DNA of 64,000 nt, from the NCBI GenBank assembly GCA_963745595.1, contig CAVUYB010000010.1:259314-323313 (forward strand). Reading direction: 5' to 3'. This document shows, piece by piece, positions 24,432-32,993 of the stretch. The stretch is from DASZUK01 sp963745595 (lineage in GTDB: Bacteria > Actinomycetota > Acidimicrobiia > Acidimicrobiales > RAAP-2). Numbering within the stretch: position 1 is the first letter of the stretch; each line of letters begins with the position of its first letter. The notes beneath the pieces are model-generated. The model searched no databases. It saw nothing but the letters and a program-made list of their open reading frames with translations, and was not told the origin of the DNA. A program made the translations under genes and the position numbers.

Positions 24432-24962
24432 CTACTGGGCCGGCCGGAGCACGTCGAGATTAGCCCAACGCGGGTCCCTCGGCGCCACGCAGCCGCAGTC
24501 CTCGTGGTTGCGATCGGCCCCGCAGGTCGAACAGAGGCCGCGGCAGCCGTCCTGGCAGAGCGGGGCCAGCGGCAGCTCGAGCACGATCGCGTCGCGGACC
24601 ATCGGGGCCAGGTCGAGGGCGTCGTCGACGATCGGGTACGCCTCGTCGTCCTCCGCGGCCGGCCGCTCGACGAACCGCTCGCGGACGCCGATGGCGAGCT
24701 CACCGTCGACCGGGACGGCACAGCGCCGGCAGGCGCCGCGCCACGGCGCGCTGACGGTCCCGGTGACCATGACGCCGCCGATGAACGACTCGAGCACGAC
24801 GTCGCAGGTCACCTCGGCCTCGTCGGGCACCACGCTGTCGGCGGTCGACCGGCCGACGATGACGTGGTCCGGATCGATCGGGCCCCGGCGAACCTCGTGC
24901 CACCGGGCCCCGGTGACACGCCGAAGTCGAGCGACGTGGACTACGAAGGGGTGCTCGGGCAT
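24432..24962 (-). CDS. YceD/DUF177 family protein
   Basis: 176 residues. The hallmark is GACRRCAVPVDGELAIGVRE and a second cysteine group LCQDGCRGLCSTCGADRNHE, then RWANLDVL. YceD affects 23S rRNA accumulation and is almost always directly upstream of rpmF, as here. Confidence 0.88.
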   Translation of the reverse strand: MPEHPFVVHVARLRRVTGARWHEVRRGPIDPDHVIVGRSTADSVVPDEAEVTCDVVLESFIGGVMVTGTVSAPWRGACRRCAVPVDGELAIGVRERFVERPAAEDDEAYPIVDDALDLAPMVRDAIVLELPLAPLCQDGCRGLCSTCGADRNHEDCGCVAPRDPRWANLDVLRPAQ

Positions 24963-25058
24963 CGCCAGCCTCCTCTCCCTCTCGACTCTCCCTCACCGTC
25001 GACCGGGGATCGGCCGCCGCCGGGCCGGCCCGGAGCGGGCCGGGCCGCCGGAGCCGGC

Positions 25059-25643
25059 CTACGCCAGGTCCTGGTCGAAGAACCCATCCTCGGTACTGTC
25101 GTCCTCTCGGCCACCGGGGACCGGCACCGGGACCGGCTCGGCCGGCGGTGCGGTCGCCTGCAGCTTCGCCCGGCCGGCTTGGACGGTCCGCACGATCCGC
25201 TCGAGCACGATCTCCATCCCGGCCAACTTCTGGTCGCAGTAGTCCTCGGCCTCGTGGCGCATCCGCCGGGCCTCTTCGTTGGCGTCGTCGAGGATGCGCT
25301 GCGCGACCTGGTTGGCCTGGCGGACGACCTCGGTGCGCGAGACCATGCGCTCGGCCTGGGCCCGGACGTCGTCCATCAACGCCTCGGCCTCGCGCTCGCG
25401 CTCGGCCATGAACTCGGCCCGCTCGCGGAGCAGCCAGCGGGCCTCCCGCAGCTCGTCCGGCAGCCGCTCGAGGGCCTCGGAGAGCAGGTCGACGATCTCG
25501 TCCCGGGAGACGAGGACGGACGCGGACAGCGGCATCGCCTTGGCCGTGTTGACGACGTCGACGACCCGGTGGATCAGGCCCTCCGAGTCCAGGTCGTCGG
25601 CCGTGTCGGGGCCTTCGGGGGCATCCTCGAAGAGATCGGTCAT
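25059..25643 (-). CDS. sepIVA: SepIVA-like DivIVA-family septation protein
   Basis: 194 residues. The N-terminal part contains VVDVVNTAKAMPLSASVLVS and RDEIVDLLSEALERLPDELR. A long charged coiled coil follows (EAEALMDDVRAQAERMVSRT, ILDDANEEARRMRHEAEDYC), then a Pro/Val tail. This matches the actinobacterial septal protein between coaD and the DUF177 gene (SepIVA, Rv2927c in mycobacteria), which organises envelope synthesis at the septum. Its start overlaps the coaD stop by four bases. Confidence 0.8.
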   Translation of the reverse strand: MTDLFEDAPEGPDTADDLDSEGLIHRVVDVVNTAKAMPLSASVLVSRDEIVDLLSEALERLPDELREARWLLRERAEFMAEREREAEALMDDVRAQAERMVSRTEVVRQANQVAQRILDDANEEARRMRHEAEDYCDQKLAGMEIVLERIVRTVQAGRAKLQATAPPAEPVPVPVPGGREDDSTEDGFFDQDLA

Positions 25644-26170
25644 CGTGCCTCTCCTTCGTCGGCGGTCCGATCGGCTTCGTCGGCGGTGCCGACTTCGGCG
25701 AACTTCTTCTCCAACCGCTCCACGACGATCCTGGGCACGAACGCGGAGACGTCACCGCCGAAGCGGGCGACCTCGCGGAGCAGGCGAGAGGCGATGAACG
25801 AATGGGCCGAGCTGGTCGGGATGAAGACCGTCTCGACCCCGGAGAGCTGCCGGTTCATCTGGGCCATCTGCAGCTCGTTCTCGAAGTCGGAGACCGCCCG
25901 GAGGCCCTTGACGATGGCCGACGCGCCGACGTCGCGGGCGACGTTCACGACGAGCGTGCTGACCGACTCGGTCCGCACGCCGGGCAGGTGGCCGAGCGAC
26001 TCCTCGAGCATCTCCCGACGCTCTTCCAGCGTGAACAGCGGGGCGTTTTTCTGCGGGTTCCGGACGACGGCCACGACGACCTCGTCGAAGAGCCGCGCCG
26101 CCCTCTCGACCACCTCGAGGTGGCCGTTGTGGAAGGGGTCGAACGAGCCGGGGAGGAGGGCGACCCTCAC
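25640..26170 (-). CDS. coaD: Phosphopantetheine adenylyltransferase
   Basis: 176 residues: LLPGSFDPFHNGHLEVVERA (the nucleotidyltransferase HxGH variant HNGH), VVAVVRNPQKNAPLF, AIVKGLRAVSDFENELQMAQ, FIPTSSAHSFIASRLLREVA. It catalyses the fourth step of coenzyme A synthesis. A charged C-terminal tail exceeds the usual ~160 residues. Coupled by overlaps to both sepIVA and rsmD. Confidence 0.95.
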   Translation of the reverse strand: MRVALLPGSFDPFHNGHLEVVERAARLFDEVVVAVVRNPQKNAPLFTLEERREMLEESLGHLPGVRTESVSTLVVNVARDVGASAIVKGLRAVSDFENELQMAQMNRQLSGVETVFIPTSSAHSFIASRLLREVARFGGDVSAFVPRIVVERLEKKFAEVGTADEADRTADEGEAR

Positions 26171-26742
26171 GAGACGGGCGCCGGCGCCGCGGCGCGGGCG
26201 GGGGTTGTTGCGGGGGGTGCTGCAGGCGTCAGGCGAGCCACGGTGACGAGCGTACCGCCGTAGCGGCGGGCTCTATGGACAGCCCAGCCGGCCGGCACGT
26301 CGACCTCGTGGGCCGACTCGAGCACCGCGACGGCCGCTCGCAGCGAGCCGAGCAGCGTCGTCCAGTCGCCGAACGCGTACGGCGGGTCGCAGAGGGCGAC
26401 GTCGACCGGCGGGCACCGCGAGAGCCAACCGGGCAGCTCCGCCCGGACCACCGTGACCGACCGACCGGCCAGGCCGGTGGCAGCCAGGTTGGCCCGTACG
26501 GCCTCGAGCGCCGCGGTGTCGTGGTCGACGAACGTGACGTCCGCCGCTCCTCGCGACAGCGCCTCGGCCCCGAGGGCGCCGCTGCCGCAGAACAGGTCGA
26601 CGACCGACGCGCCCTCGACCCCGCCCATCGACCCGAGGATGTCGAAGATGGACTCCCTCACCCGGTCCGACGTGGGGCGGACGCCGGCCGGCAGCCGCGC
26701 CGGGAGCTTCCGGCCCCGGCTGGATCCGCCGATCACGCGCAC
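26167..26742 (-). CDS. rsmD: 16S rRNA (guanine-966-N2)-methyltransferase
   Basis: 191 residues: RVIGGSSRGRKLPARLPAGV, RPTSDRVRESIFDILGSMGG, VVDLFCGSGALGAEALSRGA (SAM motif I) and the catalytic motif DVALCDPPYAFGDW. It methylates G966 in 30S. It is four bases out of step with coaD (overlap), as in many genomes. The C-terminus is Ala/Pro-rich. Confidence 0.93.
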   Translation of the reverse strand: MRVIGGSSRGRKLPARLPAGVRPTSDRVRESIFDILGSMGGVEGASVVDLFCGSGALGAEALSRGAADVTFVDHDTAALEAVRANLAATGLAGRSVTVVRAELPGWLSRCPPVDVALCDPPYAFGDWTTLLGSLRAAVAVLESAHEVDVPAGWAVHRARRYGGTLVTVARLTPAAPPATTPARAAAPAPVS

Positions 26743-26868
26743 GTCACTACCGTACCGCCAACCGGTCGCTCGTCGGACGACCCCCGGCGGGTGTCGAGGA
26801 ACTTTTTTGGATGAACGAGGGACACCGGCGACGTTCGCTGTGTCGGCGTTCGCCCGACCACCGGCGAC

Positions 26869-27258
26869 TCAGACCCGAACGACCTCGACGCCCCCGATGT
26901 CGGGGTAGTCGGCGTCCTGGGTGATCACCGGAACCCCGAGAACGACCGCGGTGGCGGCAATCCAGGAGTCGTTCACCGGCATCCGGCGCCCGGCATCGCG
27001 CAGGGCCAGCCGCAGCGCCGCCCACGCGTCAGCTACTTCGATGTCCACCGGCACGGGGTCGAGGGCCAACGCCCTCGTCAGGGTGCGCAACCGCCGCACC
27101 CTGGTCGGGCTGTCGGCGGCCGCCAGGACACCGGCCCGCAGTTCGCCGATGGTGACGACCGACACCGCCAGGTCGTCCGGCAGAGCCGCGACGTCGAGCG
27201 GCCGGCCGGACTCGCCGGCGACGAACACGGTCGTATCGGCCAGGCCTCGGGTCACCAT
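26869..27258 (-). CDS. PIN-domain toxin (VapC-like)
   Basis: 129 residues with the PIN fold: LADTTVFVAGESGRPLD (first Asp), VSVVTIGELRAGVLAA (Glu), VADAWAALRLALRDAGRR, MPVNDSWIAATAVVLGVPVI and TQDADY with the later Asp residues. VapC proteins are magnesium-dependent RNases. The start overlaps the upstream antitoxin stop by seven bases, the typical antitoxin-first toxin-antitoxin layout. Confidence 0.88.
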   Translation of the reverse strand: MVTRGLADTTVFVAGESGRPLDVAALPDDLAVSVVTIGELRAGVLAAADSPTRVRRLRTLTRALALDPVPVDIEVADAWAALRLALRDAGRRMPVNDSWIAATAVVLGVPVITQDADYPDIGGVEVVRV

Positions 27259-27506
27259 CGAAGGTCGTCGGTGGTCTCGTCGCCGCGCAGGTCATCGAGA
27301 TCAGCGAGGAGGCTCCGGTCCACCGGTTGCTCGACGAACAACCGGACGAAGGTGGCCTTGGCCATCCAGCGGCGTCCGGAAGCGACGGGACGGAGGACGG
27401 CCGCCGGGCGGCCGTCGACGGTGATCGTGACCTCGTCGCCGTTCTCCACCTTCTTCAGCACGCCCCGGGTGTCGTTGCGCAGCTCCCTGGATGCCACCTG
27501 GTCCAC
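27252..27506 (-). CDS. Phd/YefM-type antitoxin
   Basis: 84 residues: ASRELRNDTRGVLKKVENGD, EVTITVDGRPAAVLRPV, the N-terminal Phd fold that binds the operator, then a C-terminal tail (EQPVDRSLLADLDDLRGDE) that should wrap the toxin. It precedes and overlaps the PIN toxin gene. The pair would autoregulate; the promoter should lie in 27507-27560. Confidence 0.88.
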   Translation of the reverse strand: MDQVASRELRNDTRGVLKKVENGDEVTITVDGRPAAVLRPVASGRRWMAKATFVRLFVEQPVDRSLLADLDDLRGDETTDDLRW

Positions 27507-27560
27507 GTAGCCATCGTAGCGAATATGCGACAGGTGCGACGCGGGACGGATCAGCGCCGG

Positions 27561-29856
27561 TCAGCTCTTGAAGAGGAACGCCTCCTCGTCGGGGTCCAAG
27601 AAGAGCTTGACCTCGTCGGCAAGCAGTGGGTGGTCGTCGAGCAGGGGGTCGTCCTCGGTGACGTCCTCGGCGACGGCTTTGGCGGCCGCCAGCAGGTCGG
27701 CGTCCCGGCGGAGCTTGGCCAGCTTGAGGTCGCTCCGGCCCTTCTGGCGGGACCCGAGGATCGTGCCCTCGCCGCGCAGCTCGAGGTCGACCTCGGCGAG
27801 CTCGAAGCCGTCGGTCGTCCGCTCCAGGGCGGCGAGCCGCTCGGCCGATTCGGGGGTGGCGCCGGTGCCGAGGAGGTAGCACCAGCTCGGCCAGCGAGCT
27901 ACGGCCGACGCGGCCGCGGAGCTGGTGGAGCTGGGCGATGCCGAAGCGATCGGCGTCCTCGATGACGATGACGGTGGCCTCGGGGACGTCGACGCCGACC
28001 TCGATCACGGTCGTCGCGACGAGCACGTCGATCTCACCGGAACGGAAGGCGGCCATCGCGGCCTCCTTGTCGGCCGCCGGCATCTGGCCGTGCAGGAGAC
28101 CGAGGCGCAGGCCACCGAGGACGTCGACGGCGAGCCGGTCGAGCTCCTCGGTGGCCGACCGGGCCTGGACCCGCTCGGAGCCGTCGACGAGCGGGCAGAC
28201 GACGTACGCCCGGTGGCCGGCCGCGACCTCGTCGCGGACGCGCTGCCAGGCACCGAGCTCCTCGAGCTCGGTCCGGGCCCACGTCGTGTCGACCGGCGTC
28301 CGGCCGGGCGGAAGCTCCTTCAGCTCGACCATGTCGAGGTCGCCGAAGAGGACCATCGCCGCCGTCCGGGGAATCGGGGTGGCGGTCATCACGAGCAGGT
28401 CGGGGTCGGCACCGCCGGTCCCGCCGTCCGAACCGCCGACGGTGACGGCGGCCTGGGCGACGACCGAGGACCGCCCCTTGTCGCGCAGGGCGGCGCGCTG
28501 CTCGACGCCGAAACGGTGCTGCTCGTCGATGACGACGACGCCGAGCGAGTGGAACTGCACGTCGTCGGTCAGCAGGGCATGCGTGCCGACGACGATGTCG
28601 ACCGCGCCGGTGCGCAGCCCGTCGCGGAGGCGGGCGCGCTCGGCCGCGGTCGTCCGGTTGGTCAGGAGAGCGACGGCGACGGGCCGATCGCCGCCGAGCC
28701 GGTCGGGGTCCGGGACGGTCAGGCCGTCGAGGAGGGCGCGGACGGCCATGTGGTGCTGCTCGGCGAGCACCTCGGTGGGGACCATCAGCGCGCCCTGGTG
28801 GCCGCCCTGGACGGCGGCGAGGAGGGCGGCGACGGCGACGACGGTCTTGCCGGAGCCGACGTCGCCTTGGAGGAGGCGGTGCATCGGCAGCGGGCCGGCG
28901 AGCTCGGCGAAGATCGAGGCGAGCGCCCGGCGCTGCGAGGTCGTGAGCTGGAAGGGCAGGCCGGCGAGGAACCGCTGCACGAGCGTCCGGTCGGTCCCGG
29001 GCAGGGCGGGCTGTTGCGGGCCGGCGCCGGGGGCCCGGGTACTGGCGACGACGTCGAGGGCGGAGACGGCGTGGCGGATGGCGCGGGCATCGGCCTCGAG
29101 GGCGCGGCGGCGCAGGACGAGGGCGAGCTGGAGGCGGAAGAGCTCGTCGAAGGCGAGCCGGCGCCGGGCGGGGGCGGTGGTGGCGACGGTCTCGGGCAGG
29201 TGGATCCGCCACATGGCGTCGGTCCGGCCGATGAGGTCGAGCCGCTCGCGCCAGGCGTCGGGCAGCGGGTCGGCGAAGTCGCCGGCCCGGCGGATGGCCT
29301 GCTCGGCCCACTCGCCGACCTCCCAGCTGCTGAGGCCGGCCTTGCCGGAGGCGGGGTAGACGGGAATGACGCGGAGCGTCCGCCGGCGCCGGCCGTCGGC
29401 GTCGTCGTCGGTGGCGACGAGGACGTCGACGACGGGGTTCGTCATCTGCCGGGCCCCGCGGTACTCGTCGAGCTTGCCGAAGAAGAGCGCCTCGGTCCCG
29501 GCGACGAGCTGCTTGGCCCGCCACGGCTGGTTGAAGAAGACGACCTTCATCGTCCCGGTGCCGTCGTCGACCGCGAGCTCGACGAGCGACCGCCGGTTGC
29601 GGGTCCGGCGGGCGCTGACGCGACGGACGGTGGCGAGCACGACGGCCTCGTCGCCGACCGCGAGGTCGGCGAGATCGGCCTGGCGGCTGCGGTCGATGTA
29701 CCGGTGCGGGTACGTCGTGAGGAGGTCGAAGACCGAGGCGATCCCCCAGTCCTCGAGGGCCTTCGCCTTCTTCTCGGAAAGCCGGTTGAGCCGGGTGATG
29801 GGAACGTCGGTCAGCTCCCGCAGGGTCCTCCCCGGAGGGTCCGGCCGGCCGCTCAC
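27561..29856 (-). pseudogene. recG: ATP-dependent DNA helicase RecG, frameshifted
   Basis: It starts with GTG overlapping the fakA stop (GTGA). N-terminal wedge/OB region: PITRLNRLSEKKAKALEDWG, VVLATVRRVSARRTRNRRSL. Helicase motifs: LLQGDVGSGKTVVAVAALLA (Walker A), VVVIDEQHRFGVEQRAAL, MTATPIPRTAAMVLFGDLD, HQLRGRVGRSS. Directly after that an extra base (27886-27888; CTGGCC-G-AGCTGG on the minus strand) shifts the frame. The remainder, ending LADEVKLFLDPDEEAFLFKS, is in another frame. About 765 codons, a normal length. RecG reverses stalled forks. Confidence 0.9.
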
Positions 29857-31529
29857 TCGATCCCGAGCAGGTAGGGGTAGAGGGGCTGGCCGCCGTGGTG
29901 GACCTCGACGGCGACGTCGGGGTACTGGTCGTGCAGCCATTCGGTGACCCGGCGGGTCTCCGCCGGGGTCGCGCCTTCGCCCTCGATGACGGTGAGCAGC
30001 TCGTGCTCGGGGCGGAGCAGCCGCTCGAGCAGAGCCATCGTCGCGCCGGCCGGCGAGCCAGCGACGGCGACGACGCCGTCGCGCGACAGGCCGATCCAGT
30101 CGCCGGTCCGGACGGGCCCGGCGTCGGTCTCGCTGTCGCGGACGGCCTGGGTGACCTCGGCGGGGACGACGTGGCAGGCCGACGCGGCCATCGCCGCGCC
30201 GTTCACGTCCGCGCCGGCGCCGGGGTCGTAGGCGAGGAGGGCGGCGAACCCCTCGACGATGCTGCCGGTCGCCACGACGCGGACGACCTTGTCGGTGAGC
30301 CCGTCGACCTGCTCGGCGACGGGCCGGATGTTCTTGTTGTTCGGGAGGACGACGACCTGATCGGACCCGACGGCCTCGACGGCCTCGAGCAGCTGGGCGG
30401 TCGACGGGTTCATCGACTGGCCGCCGCGCACGAGGTGGTGGACACCGAGCGAGCGAAAGATGCGGCCGACACCCTCGCCGGTGACGACGGCGACGACCGC
30501 CGTGGTCGGCGGTGGCCCGGCCGGCTCGTCGACCACGCCGCCGGCGCCCTCGCGGACCCATCGCTCCTCCTCGACCTGCTCGGCGAGGTCGGTCACGCGG
30601 ATCTCCCGCGGCCGGCCGGCGTCGAGCGCGGCCTCGATGGCGGCGCCGATGTCGTCGGTGTGGATGTGGCAGTTCCACAGGCCGTCGCCACCGACGACGA
30701 CGATCGAGTCGCCGATTCCGGCCCAGACGTCCTTGAACGCAGGGATCGTGTCGTCGGGCGCGTCGAGGAGGTACATCACCTCGTAGCGCAGGTCGGTCAC
30801 GGTCTCGCCGGCCGGGGTCGGGGCATCGGCGGCGAGGCCGCGGCCGGGGCCGACCGGGGCCGTCGCGTTGAACAGCTCGTCGGCGGCCGGCGGCTCGGGC
30901 AGGGCCCGGCCGTCGAGCACGGTGAGCACCGCGTCGAGCAGGAGCAGGTAGCCGGTCCCGCCGGCGTCGACGACGCCGGCCCGGGCGAGCACGTCGAGCA
31001 TCTCGGGCGTCCGGGCGAGGGCGTCGGCCGCGGTGGCGCGAGCCCGCTCGACGACGTCGACGAGCTGGCCGCCGGCGGCCTGGCCGGCCATCGCCCCGTC
31101 GCCGGCGGCCCGGGCGACGGTGAGGATCGTCCCCTCGACCGGCCGGACGACGGCTTGACGGGCCAGGTCGCTGGCCAGCCGGAGCCCTTCGGCCAGGTCA
31201 GCCGGCCCGACCTCCTCGGTTCGGGCGAGCTGGCCGGCGATGCCGCGGAGGAGCTGGGAGAGGATGACGCCGGAGTTGCCGCGGGCCCCCATCAGGGACC
31301 CGTGGCTGACCGCCCGGCAGACGTCGGCCATGGCCGCCCGCTCGCCGAGGCCGTCGAGCTCCTTGACGACGGCCTCGAGCGTCAGCGCCATGTTCGTCCC
31401 GGTGTCGCCGTCGGGAACGGGGTAGACGTTGAGCCGGTTGATCGCCTGCTGGTGGTGGCGGAGGGCGTCCCGGTAGGCGACCATCGTGGCGCGAACGTCG
31501 TCCGCCACGAGGGCCATCGGGGCTGTCAT
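29853..31529 (-). CDS. DAK2/DegV-type fatty-acid kinase-like protein
   Basis: 558 residues. The DhaL (DAK2) domain (~1-210) has AINRLNVYPVPDGDTGTNMA, VSHGSLMGARGNSGVILSQL and AGVVDAGGTGYLLLLDAVL, with the Asp residues that hold ATP-Mg. A middle domain contains WNCHIHTDDIGAAIEAALDA, and the C-terminal half is of the FakA type (STAQLLEAVEAVGSDQVVVL, PNNKNIRPVAEQV). FakA phosphorylates fatty acids bound by FakB. The gene sits between rpmB and recG, the standard YloV place. No fakB is seen in this window. Confidence 0.88.
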   Translation of the reverse strand: MTAPMALVADDVRATMVAYRDALRHHQQAINRLNVYPVPDGDTGTNMALTLEAVVKELDGLGERAAMADVCRAVSHGSLMGARGNSGVILSQLLRGIAGQLARTEEVGPADLAEGLRLASDLARQAVVRPVEGTILTVARAAGDGAMAGQAAGGQLVDVVERARATAADALARTPEMLDVLARAGVVDAGGTGYLLLLDAVLTVLDGRALPEPPAADELFNATAPVGPGRGLAADAPTPAGETVTDLRYEVMYLLDAPDDTIPAFKDVWAGIGDSIVVVGGDGLWNCHIHTDDIGAAIEAALDAGRPREIRVTDLAEQVEEERWVREGAGGVVDEPAGPPPTTAVVAVVTGEGVGRIFRSLGVHHLVRGGQSMNPSTAQLLEAVEAVGSDQVVVLPNNKNIRPVAEQVDGLTDKVVRVVATGSIVEGFAALLAYDPGAGADVNGAAMAASACHVVPAEVTQAVRDSETDAGPVRTGDWIGLSRDGVVAVAGSPAGATMALLERLLRPEHELLTVIEGEGATPAETRRVTEWLHDQYPDVAVEVHHGGQPLYPYLLGIE

Positions 31530-31659
31530 GGCAGAGGATGCTAACCTTTGCGCCGTTCCCGACGGCTCCCGTGGCCGTCCCGGTGGTCCCGTCAGGTCCG
31601 GACCGCTCGAACGTCATTTCTCACCCCGGGCAACCGGCACCGAAGGAGGCAGCGGGCAC

Positions 31660-31881
31660 ATGGCAGCGGTATGCGAGGTCTGCGGCAAGAAGCCGTCGTT
31701 CGGCATGAGCCTGAGCCACTCCCACCGGCGGAACAAGCGGCGCTGGGACCCGAACATCCAGCGGGTCCGGGCGCTCGTCAACGGGTCGCCGAAGCGGCTG
31801 CACGTGTGCACGTCGTGCCTCCGGGCCGGCAAGGTGACGAAGCCACCGCGCCGGACCCCGGCCGCCACGACCGGGCAGTAG
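31660..31881 (+). CDS. rpmB: Ribosomal protein L28
   Basis: 73 residues from ATG 31660, preceded by AAGGAGG. MAAVCEVCGKKPSFGMSLSH, SHRRNKRRWDPNIQRVRALV, RLHVCTSCLRAGKV: both cysteine pairs that bind zinc are present. It is divergent from the fakA-like gene; the intergenic 130 bases must hold both promoters. Confidence 0.93.
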   Translation: MAAVCEVCGKKPSFGMSLSHSHRRNKRRWDPNIQRVRALVNGSPKRLHVCTSCLRAGKVTKPPRRTPAATTGQ

Positions 31882-31897
31882 CCCGACCACACCCGCT

Positions 31898-31916
31898 CGC
31901 CCGACGCCGACGGGCG
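31898..31916. terminator. Hairpin between convergent rpmB and thiL
   Basis: CGCCCG and CGGGCG (six-base arms) flank a seven-base loop, 17 bases after rpmB and 16 bases beyond the thiL stop. It probably serves both genes. Confidence 0.5.
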
Positions 31917-31931
31917 CCGCCACCGCGGCGG

Positions 31932-32891
31932 TCAGCCGATCGGGTGCTCCCAGCCCAGCCGGGGCAGGTCGTCCCGGCCGAGCCGCCGAACGGCCGGATC
32001 GTCGACGCAGCGGCCGAGGACGAACGGCGTCGGTAGGCCGGCGGCCGCCAGGGCCGCGGCGAGCGCGTCGGGGTCGCCGGTGGCGATGATCAGCTCGTAG
32101 TCCTCCCCGCCCCCGAGCGCGTCGTCGGTGGTCGCGCCCTCGGCCACCGGCAGGTCGTCGAGGACGAAGCCGACGCCGGACGCGTCGGCCAACCGGTGGA
32201 GGTCGAGCGAGAAGCCGTCGGAGACGTCGATCATGGCCGTCACGTCGGCCGCCCGGGCGACCTGGCCGGCCGCCAGGCGGGCGGGTGGGCGCCGGTGGGC
32301 GCTGACGAGCGGCCCGTCGTTGACGCCGGCCCGCAGCCACCGCAGCCCGGCGGCCGACGCGCCGAGCGGACCGGTGACGACGAGGGTGTCGCCGCCGACC
32401 GCGCCGGCCCGGGTGACGGCCGGCCGGGGGCCGTCGAGCAGGCCGACGACCGAGACCGAGACGACGACCTGGTCGGCGGTCGTCAGGTCGCCACCGACGA
32501 CCGGGCAAGCCCAGGCCACCGAGGCCTCGGCGACGCCGCCGGCGAGGCGGTCGAGATCGGTCCGGGGTGGCAGACCGAACGTCACGAGCGCCCACCTCGG
32601 GACGGCGCCCATCGCGCCGAGATCGCTCACCGCGGCGGTCAGCCCCTTCCAGCCGAGGTCATCGAGGCCGACGACGGCCAGATCGGCGTGGACACCGGCG
32701 ACCGCGGCGTCGGTGGCGAGGACGAGCCGTTGGCCGGCCGCGTCGACGACGGCCGCGTCGTCGCCGATCCACAGATCCCCCGCTGGCCGTGGGCCGGCGG
32801 CTCGGCCCATAATCTGGGTAAGGCGTCCGATGGCGCGGTCCTCCCCGGCCGGGGAGGACGAGGCAGCGGGCCGCGGTTTGGGGGACGCCAC
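31932..32891 (-). CDS. thiL: Thiamine-monophosphate kinase
   Basis: 319 residues from GTG 32891 (the start is tentative; no strong ribosome-binding site). GDLWIGDDAAVVDAAGQRLV, LATDAAVAGVHADLAVVGLD, DDLGWKGLTAAVSDLGAMGA (Mg-binding Asp residues), VVGGDLTTADQVVVSVSVVG, MIDVSDGFSLDLHRLA, ALGGGEDYELIIATGD are ThiL/PurM-superfamily motifs. It makes thiamine diphosphate. It is divergent from pckG. Confidence 0.92.
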   Translation of the reverse strand: MASPKPRPAASSSPAGEDRAIGRLTQIMGRAAGPRPAGDLWIGDDAAVVDAAGQRLVLATDAAVAGVHADLAVVGLDDLGWKGLTAAVSDLGAMGAVPRWALVTFGLPPRTDLDRLAGGVAEASVAWACPVVGGDLTTADQVVVSVSVVGLLDGPRPAVTRAGAVGGDTLVVTGPLGASAAGLRWLRAGVNDGPLVSAHRRPPARLAAGQVARAADVTAMIDVSDGFSLDLHRLADASGVGFVLDDLPVAEGATTDDALGGGEDYELIIATGDPDALAAALAAAGLPTPFVLGRCVDDPAVRRLGRDDLPRLGWEHPIG

Positions 32892-32993
32892 GGCTTCATG
32901 CCTACCATTGGGCCCTGCGCGTCCGCGTCGGCCCGCCGAACGGCACGCGAACAGACCAGATGGCTCGGCGCCCGAGGAGGAGACGAACCCGAC